A stretch of 9,241 nt of DNA, taken from positions 1 to 9,241 of the forward strand of contig CAYNLW010000044.1 in the NCBI GenBank assembly GCA_964398195.1, written 5' to 3'. How positions within the stretch are numbered: position 1 is the first letter of the stretch; every line of letters begins with the position of its first letter. Positions 6,225 to 9,241 of this stretch are shown here, in pieces. Both the position numbers and the translations under genes were made by a program. The stretch comes from RFPI01 sp964398195 (GTDB taxonomy: Bacteria; Pseudomonadota; Gammaproteobacteria; Burkholderiales; Methylophilaceae). The notes below the pieces were generated by a model. It made no database searches. It saw only the letters and a program-made list of their open reading frames with translations, and was not told the DNA's origin.

Positions 6225-7217
6225 GAAATTACCCTACAACCTGAAGATAACCTGAGGCTAGCCAATTTGTGTGGCGCATTAGATGAAAATCTAAAACAAA
6301 TCGAAGCCGCCTTGGATATCAAAATCGCTCGTCGTGGCGCGCACTTTCGCTTAACCGGTCAGCAGCAAAATACCTCTTTGGCAGCGCAGCTATTAGAAAG
6401 CTTTTATGAGCGTGCCAGACACAGCATAGACTTAGAAGAAATCCAATTGGGCTTGGTGGAAATCAATAAATTACGCCCCGAAGAGGTGACCGCCACCGCC
6501 ATGCCGATATTGATGACACGTCGTTCCGATTTGCATGGTCGCACACCACGCCAAGTAGATTATCTGCAACAGATACAAGAACACGATATCACCTTTGGCA
6601 TAGGCCCTGCGGGCACAGGCAAGACCTATTTAGCAGTGGCCAGCGCGGTAGATGCGTTGACGCGCGACAAAGTAAAACGCTTGATTCTAGTCAGACCTGC
6701 GGTGGAAGCCGGCGAACGCTTGGGCTTTTTGCCTGGGGATTTGGCGCAAAAAGTGGATCCCTATCTGCGCCCCTTGTATGACGCGCTGTACGATTTGGGT
6801 GGCTATGACACTGTGAATAAAATGTTTGAGCGTGGCGCTATCGAAGTGGCGCCTTTGGCTTATATGCGTGGTCGTACGCTGAACCAAAGTTTTATTATTT
6901 TGGACGAAGCGCAAAACACCACACCAGAACAGATGAAGATGTTTTTGACCCGTATCGGCTTTGGCAGCAAAGCGGTGATTACTGGCGACGTGACGCAAAT
7001 CGACTTGGCGCGTGGGCAAAAAAGTGGCTTGGTAGAAGCGCAACAAGTGCTCAAACAAGTGCGCGGGATCGCCTTTACCCATTTTCTTTCGCAAGACGTG
7101 GTGCGCCATCCGCTGGTGCAAAAAATCGTCAATGCCTATGAGCAATTTCAGCAACAACAGGATAAACAATCCAGCGCCAAAGCGGATAAGGCGGGCAACA
7201 CTGGTACAGCGAAATGA
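6222..7217 (+). CDS. ybeZ: PhoH family ATPase (YbeZ)
   Basis: This is a P-loop ATPase of the PhoH/YbeZ family, linked to RNA metabolism and functionally paired with YbeY. The 331-residue product has an N-terminal KH-like region (about 1-90) and an ATPase core: Walker A GPAGTGKT (128-135), LVRPAVEAGERLGFLPGD (156-173), Walker B FIILDEAQN (224-232), TGDVTQ (254-259), and DVVRHPLVQKIV near the end. The tail (about 308-331) is low-complexity, Gln- and Lys-rich, and variable. The start is TTG at 6222-6224, chosen because AAGGA at 6211-6215 lies 6 nt upstream. The TGA stop overlaps the ATG of ybeY (ATGA), so the two are probably translationally coupled. The gene is often called phoH; phosphate control is not implied here, as no Pho box was seen. 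Confidence 0.94.
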   Translation: MEITLQPEDNLRLANLCGALDENLKQIEAALDIKIARRGAHFRLTGQQQNTSLAAQLLESFYERARHSIDLEEIQLGLVEINKLRPEEVTATAMPILMTRRSDLHGRTPRQVDYLQQIQEHDITFGIGPAGTGKTYLAVASAVDALTRDKVKRLILVRPAVEAGERLGFLPGDLAQKVDPYLRPLYDALYDLGGYDTVNKMFERGAIEVAPLAYMRGRTLNQSFIILDEAQNTTPEQMKMFLTRIGFGSKAVITGDVTQIDLARGQKSGLVEAQQVLKQVRGIAFTHFLSQDVVRHPLVQKIVNAYEQFQQQQDKQSSAKADKAGNTGTAK

Positions 7218-7654
7218 GCCAACAAGCGCAACTGTATTTTCATGTGCAATTTGATAGCCAGCAAAACGCACTGCCCAGCGCAGCCATGTTTAGACGCTGG
7301 GCAAAAGCGGCGCTGCGGGTAGATGCCGAGATTAGCTTATTGATTACCGACAAACCCCAAGCCAGCGCGCTGAATCAACAATACCGTGGCAAATCTTATG
7401 CCCCCAATGTGCTCACCTTTGCCTTGACCGAGCACCCTTTGGTGATGGCGGATATCGTGATTTGTGCGCCTGTGGTGTTAGAAGAAGCAGAGCAGCAAGG
7501 CAAGTCAGCGCAAGCGCATTTTGCCCATATGACGGTGCATGGCGTATTGCATGCGCAAGGCTACGACCACGAAGTCGAGGCGCAAGCGGAATTGATGGAG
7601 CAAATTGAAATACAAACTTTACACAAACTGGGTTATGCTAATCCCTATGCTTAG
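7214..7654 (+). CDS. ybeY: Endoribonuclease YbeY (rRNA maturation and 70S quality control)
   Basis: YbeY is a zinc-dependent single-strand endoribonuclease that helps mature 16S rRNA 3' ends and, with RNase R, removes defective ribosomes. The 146-residue product is of normal length. The metal-binding signature HGVLHAQGYDH gives H109, H113 and H119, and the conserved substrate-cleft arginine lies in YRGKSYAPNVLTFA (57-70). The start ATG overlaps the TGA stop of the phoH-like gene. PhoH/YbeZ and YbeY are known partners and the overlapping genes here suggest equal, coupled production. The next gene, corC, begins 47 bp downstream. The N-terminal 30 residues are variable, as usual in this family. 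No essential residue seems missing. Confidence 0.96.
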   Translation: MSQQAQLYFHVQFDSQQNALPSAAMFRRWAKAALRVDAEISLLITDKPQASALNQQYRGKSYAPNVLTFALTEHPLVMADIVICAPVVLEEAEQQGKSAQAHFAHMTVHGVLHAQGYDHEVEAQAELMEQIEIQTLHKLGYANPYA

Positions 7655-7701
7655 CGCCCCACACACAATAACAACCTCGTTAGGAGTGAGCAAACCGCAT
7701 C

Positions 7702-8544
7702 ATGTCTGATAGTGACAAGCCGAATTGGCTAGAAAAATTAAGTCATTTACTGTTAAGAGAACCCGAAGACCGCGAACAGCTGGTTAGCCTGTTGCACGCT
7801 GCCTTTGAAAAAAGCCTGCTAGACGCTGACGCGCTAACCATGATAGAAGGCGTGCTGCAAGTGTCAGAAACGCAAGTGCGCGATGTGATGATTCCACGTT
7901 CGCAAATGGACGTGATTGATATCACGCAAACCCCAGATGAATTTATCCCCTTCGTCATTGAAACCGCCCACTCACGCTTTCCGGTGACCGATGGCGACAA
8001 AAATGATGTGATCGGCATCTTATTAGCCAAAGATCTGTTGCGCTATTACGCTGGCGAAGATTTCAATGTGCGCGATATGTTGCGCCCAGCGGTGTTTGTG
8101 CCAGAATCCAAGCGCTTGAATGTGTTGTTAAAAGAATTTCGCAGCAACCGCAACCATATCGCCATCGTGGTCGATGAATACGGCGGTGTGGCGGGCATGA
8201 TTACCATTGAAGACGTATTGGAACAAATCGTCGGCGATATCGAAGACGAATATGATTTTGATGAAACCGAAGACAATATTATCCGCGACAGCAAAGGACG
8301 TTTCCGCGTTAAAGCGCTGACTGAAATTGCCGACTTTAATGAGGCCTTGGGCACCGAATTTAGCGATGAAGAATTTTCTACCATAGGCGGCTTAATCTTG
8401 AACCGCTATGGCCACATCCCCAAACGCGGCGAGAGCATTATGCTAGACCATCTACGCATCACCGCCCTGCGCACCGACAGCCGTCGCTTGCACTCAGTGA
8501 TAGTAGAAATGGTCCCCGGCACAGAACAATATCCCACCGACTAA
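7702..8544 (+). CDS. corC: CorC/HlyC-family CBS-domain protein (YbeX)
   Basis: This soluble protein has paired CBS domains and a CorC_HlyC C-terminal domain. It was named for magnesium and cobalt efflux with CorA, and the E. coli homologue YbeX is tied to ribosome metabolism. The 280 residues show CBS1 (about 62-115, with VRDVMIPRSQMDVI), CBS2 (about 128-182, with VDEYGGVAGMITIEDVLEQI), an acidic linker (EDEYDFDETED, 181-191) and the C-terminal domain (about 195-272, with STIGGLILNRYGHIP). There is no membrane segment, so it is the soluble YbeX type rather than the membrane-anchored type. A TAGGAG-like site (7681-7686) lies 15 nt before the ATG, longer than usual. In many proteobacteria lnt follows; here a secreted-protein gene follows instead. 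Operon with phoH-like and ybeY genes is likely. Confidence 0.94.
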   Translation: MSDSDKPNWLEKLSHLLLREPEDREQLVSLLHAAFEKSLLDADALTMIEGVLQVSETQVRDVMIPRSQMDVIDITQTPDEFIPFVIETAHSRFPVTDGDKNDVIGILLAKDLLRYYAGEDFNVRDMLRPAVFVPESKRLNVLLKEFRSNRNHIAIVVDEYGGVAGMITIEDVLEQIVGDIEDEYDFDETEDNIIRDSKGRFRVKALTEIADFNEALGTEFSDEEFSTIGGLILNRYGHIPKRGESIMLDHLRITALRTDSRRLHSVIVEMVPGTEQYPTD

Positions 8545-8562
8545 ATCCCTGACTTCACATTT

Positions 8563-8590
8563 GGAACTAATCCCGCTAGACTGAATCAAC
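8563..8590 (+). promoter_or_regulatory. Candidate sigma-E (ECF) type promoter
   Basis: GGAACTA at 8563-8569 is followed after exactly 16 nt by TCAAC at 8586-8590. This closely resembles the envelope-stress sigma-E pattern GGAACTT-N16-TC(A/T)AA: the GGAACT is intact, and the spacing is right. Start of transcription near 8597 would leave a leader of about 30 nt with the AAGGGAG of the downstream secreted-protein gene. No good sigma-70 promoter was found in the same gap. Read by eye; a chance match cannot be excluded. Confidence 0.48.
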
Positions 8591-8597
8591 ATTCAGT
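8580..8597. repeat. Perfect inverted repeat overlapping the candidate promoter
   Basis: ACTGAATCAACATTCAGT is a perfect 7-bp inverted repeat around a CAAC spacer. It covers the candidate -10 element and start site of the secreted-protein gene. It could be a repressor operator or, in RNA, a hairpin ending the corC transcript, but no T run follows directly (GCATCACTTATTT), so a terminator role is weak. Confidence 0.6.
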
Positions 8598-8626
8598 GCA
8601 TCACTTATTTAAGGGAGTTCTGCCAA

Positions 8627-9001
8627 ATGTTGCGTATATCCATCACCCGTCTGCTAGCCACCAGTATATTTGCGTTAACGCTTGCCACCCCCGTGTGGGC
8701 TGACAACGCGCAAGCTAACCCAGACAAAATCCTTTCCCCACAAGAACAAGCCTTCCTAGACGCAGTGGGCGGTCTTTCCAAAGAAAAAGTGGTGGAACAA
8801 CTAGGCGAACCCGCTAGAAAAGAAGAGTTACTCGGCCCCGACGGCCAAACCGTCGCCTCCATCTGGCAATACGACTATCTCAACACCGACGAAAAAGGCG
8901 AATACTACAAGAGCACAGAACTCGATTTCGTTGATGACAAAGTGGTCACGGTAGTCTTCATGAACACCGAAGACAACACCATGCAACCTAAGAGTAAATA
9001 A
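8627..9001 (+). CDS. Secreted protein with BamE/SmpA-like domain, function unknown
   Basis: The 124-residue product begins with a signal peptide: MLRISITRLL, a hydrophobic core (about 9-20), and a signal peptidase I-type site V-W-A before D26, giving a mature periplasmic protein of about 99 residues. There is no lipobox cysteine, so it is not a lipoprotein. The mature part (about 52-112) has the look of the SmpA/OmlA/BamE fold: SKEKVVEQLGEPARKEEL, then IWQYDYLNTDEKGEYY and ELDFVDDKVVTVVF, that is, a helix with an LGEP turn followed by beta strands. I assign the fold only by pattern; specific function is unknown. AAGGGAG (8611-8617) lies 9 nt before the ATG. It stands 82 bp after corC with its own candidate sigma-E-type promoter, so it may be separately induced by envelope stress. 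A terminator follows at about 9065-9090. Confidence 0.83.
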   Translation: MLRISITRLLATSIFALTLATPVWADNAQANPDKILSPQEQAFLDAVGGLSKEKVVEQLGEPARKEELLGPDGQTVASIWQYDYLNTDEKGEYYKSTELDFVDDKVVTVVFMNTEDNTMQPKSK

Positions 9002-9064
9002 ACGCTCATTTTGCCGATTTGTTTTAATTAATAATATTTTTTAAATCATTATCTTGCACAATTT

Positions 9065-9090
9065 CATCGGTATTTTTTGCCGATGTTTTT
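9065..9090 (+). terminator. Probable Rho-independent terminator
   Basis: CATCGG (9065-9070) and CCGATG (9080-9085) form a 6-bp stem with a 9-nt loop, followed directly by TTTTT (9086-9090). It lies 64 bp beyond the stop of the secreted-protein gene. The reverse strand lacks a T run after the stem, so it would end plus-strand transcripts only. Confidence 0.62.
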
Positions 9091-9129
9091 GGTAGTCGTT
9101 TTAGGTGTTTTAGACCAAGGTCGGACATG

Positions 9130-9156
9130 ATTTAAACTGTATTATGCTGTTTAAAT
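9130..9156. repeat. AT-rich inverted repeat
   Basis: ATTTAAAC (9130-9137) and GTTTAAAT (9149-9156) are perfect 8-bp arms around 11 nt. The element lies just downstream of the minus-strand gene that runs off the right edge. It has no following T run in either direction, so it may be a weak transcript-end hairpin or a binding site. Confidence 0.5.
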
Positions 9157-9162
9157 TCCGTC

Positions 9163-9241
9163 TTAATTCTCCATCAACGCCATTTGTGCAATATAGCCAG
9201 AGCGAGATTCTCCAGCGGATTTTGCTTTGGCGTCTAGTCTG
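9163..9241 (-). CDS. C-terminal end of a ribbon-helix-helix (HicB/CopG-like) protein, cut by window edge
   Basis: A minus-strand frame is open from the right edge to a TAA at 9163-9165. Its last 25 residues include AKSAGESRSGYIAQMAL followed by MEN. The pattern of a small-residue helix, G-x-S-R-S, then an aromatic and I-A-x-x-A-L is that of the ribbon-helix-helix end of HicB antitoxins and CopG-type regulators, which bind DNA as dimers. The N-terminal part, any HicB domain, and any hicA toxin partner would lie outside the window to the right. It is separated from the secreted-protein gene by a terminator and an AT-rich inverted repeat and is convergent with it. Only 25 residues are visible, so the family call is tentative and an unrelated frame is possible. 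Confidence 0.55.
   Translation of the reverse strand, partial: RLDAKAKSAGESRSGYIAQMALMEN

Noticed and set aside
6687..7271. 194-codon open frame on the minus strand across the phoH-like gene
   Set aside because: It lies entirely opposite well-supported genes with Walker and YbeY motifs, has no plausible ribosome binding site or domain, and its composition is that of an antisense shadow.
667..8242. Eleven copies of GATATC, more than the two or so expected by chance
   Set aside because: The copies I checked are in-frame GAT-ATC (Asp-Ile) inside genes, so codon and dipeptide preference explains them; no intergenic enrichment suggests an uptake or methylation signal.

Overview
The window is a roughly 50% GC stretch of chromosome from a proteobacterium, most likely a betaproteobacterium. 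The evidence is the gene order DUF971-ubiE-ubiJ-ubiB, a ccoS gene for cbb3-type cytochrome oxidase assembly, a typical RpoH with its RpoH box, and the miaB-phoH-ybeY-corC cluster. I infer the class from gene content and order; I cannot name a genus. Nearly all the sequence is dense, co-oriented housekeeping DNA with short or overlapping gene junctions. I see no insertion sequence, prophage, CRISPR array, rRNA or tRNA.

Layout. (1) 1-816: the 3' part of rpoH (heat-shock sigma factor), cut by the left edge and ending at a strong GAAA-loop terminator that can work in both directions. (2) 887-1304, minus strand: ccoS, started by TTG and preceded by a well-placed FNR/ANR-like box, followed by an unrecognised 34-residue single-span membrane peptide whose upstream DNA carries a 13-bp direct repeat. 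(3) 1526-4802, plus strand: a DUF971 gene followed by ubiE, ubiJ and ubiB, all ubiquinone-pathway genes. (4) 4864-8544: miaB, phoH (ybeZ), ybeY and corC (ybeX), a tRNA modification and RNA/ribosome quality cluster known from many proteobacteria. (5) 8627-9001: a secreted protein with a BamE/SmpA-like domain, behind a candidate sigma-E-type promoter overlapped by a perfect inverted repeat. (6) 9163-9241, minus strand: the last 25 codons of a gene cut by the right edge, with a ribbon-helix-helix (HicB/CopG antitoxin-like) signature.

How the parts fit. UbiE performs the C-methylation of ubiquinone and menaquinone rings, while UbiJ and UbiB are accessory factors of the ubiquinone-making complex. 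CcoS matures the terminal oxidase that ubiquinol feeds through the bc1 complex. MiaB thiomethylates tRNA A37; PhoH, YbeY and CorC act around RNA and ribosome maintenance under stress. The coding genes are conventional. The less explained material is in the intergenic and edge sequence: the small membrane peptide, the FNR-like site, the repeats, the envelope-stress-like promoter with its palindrome, and the antitoxin-like fragment.
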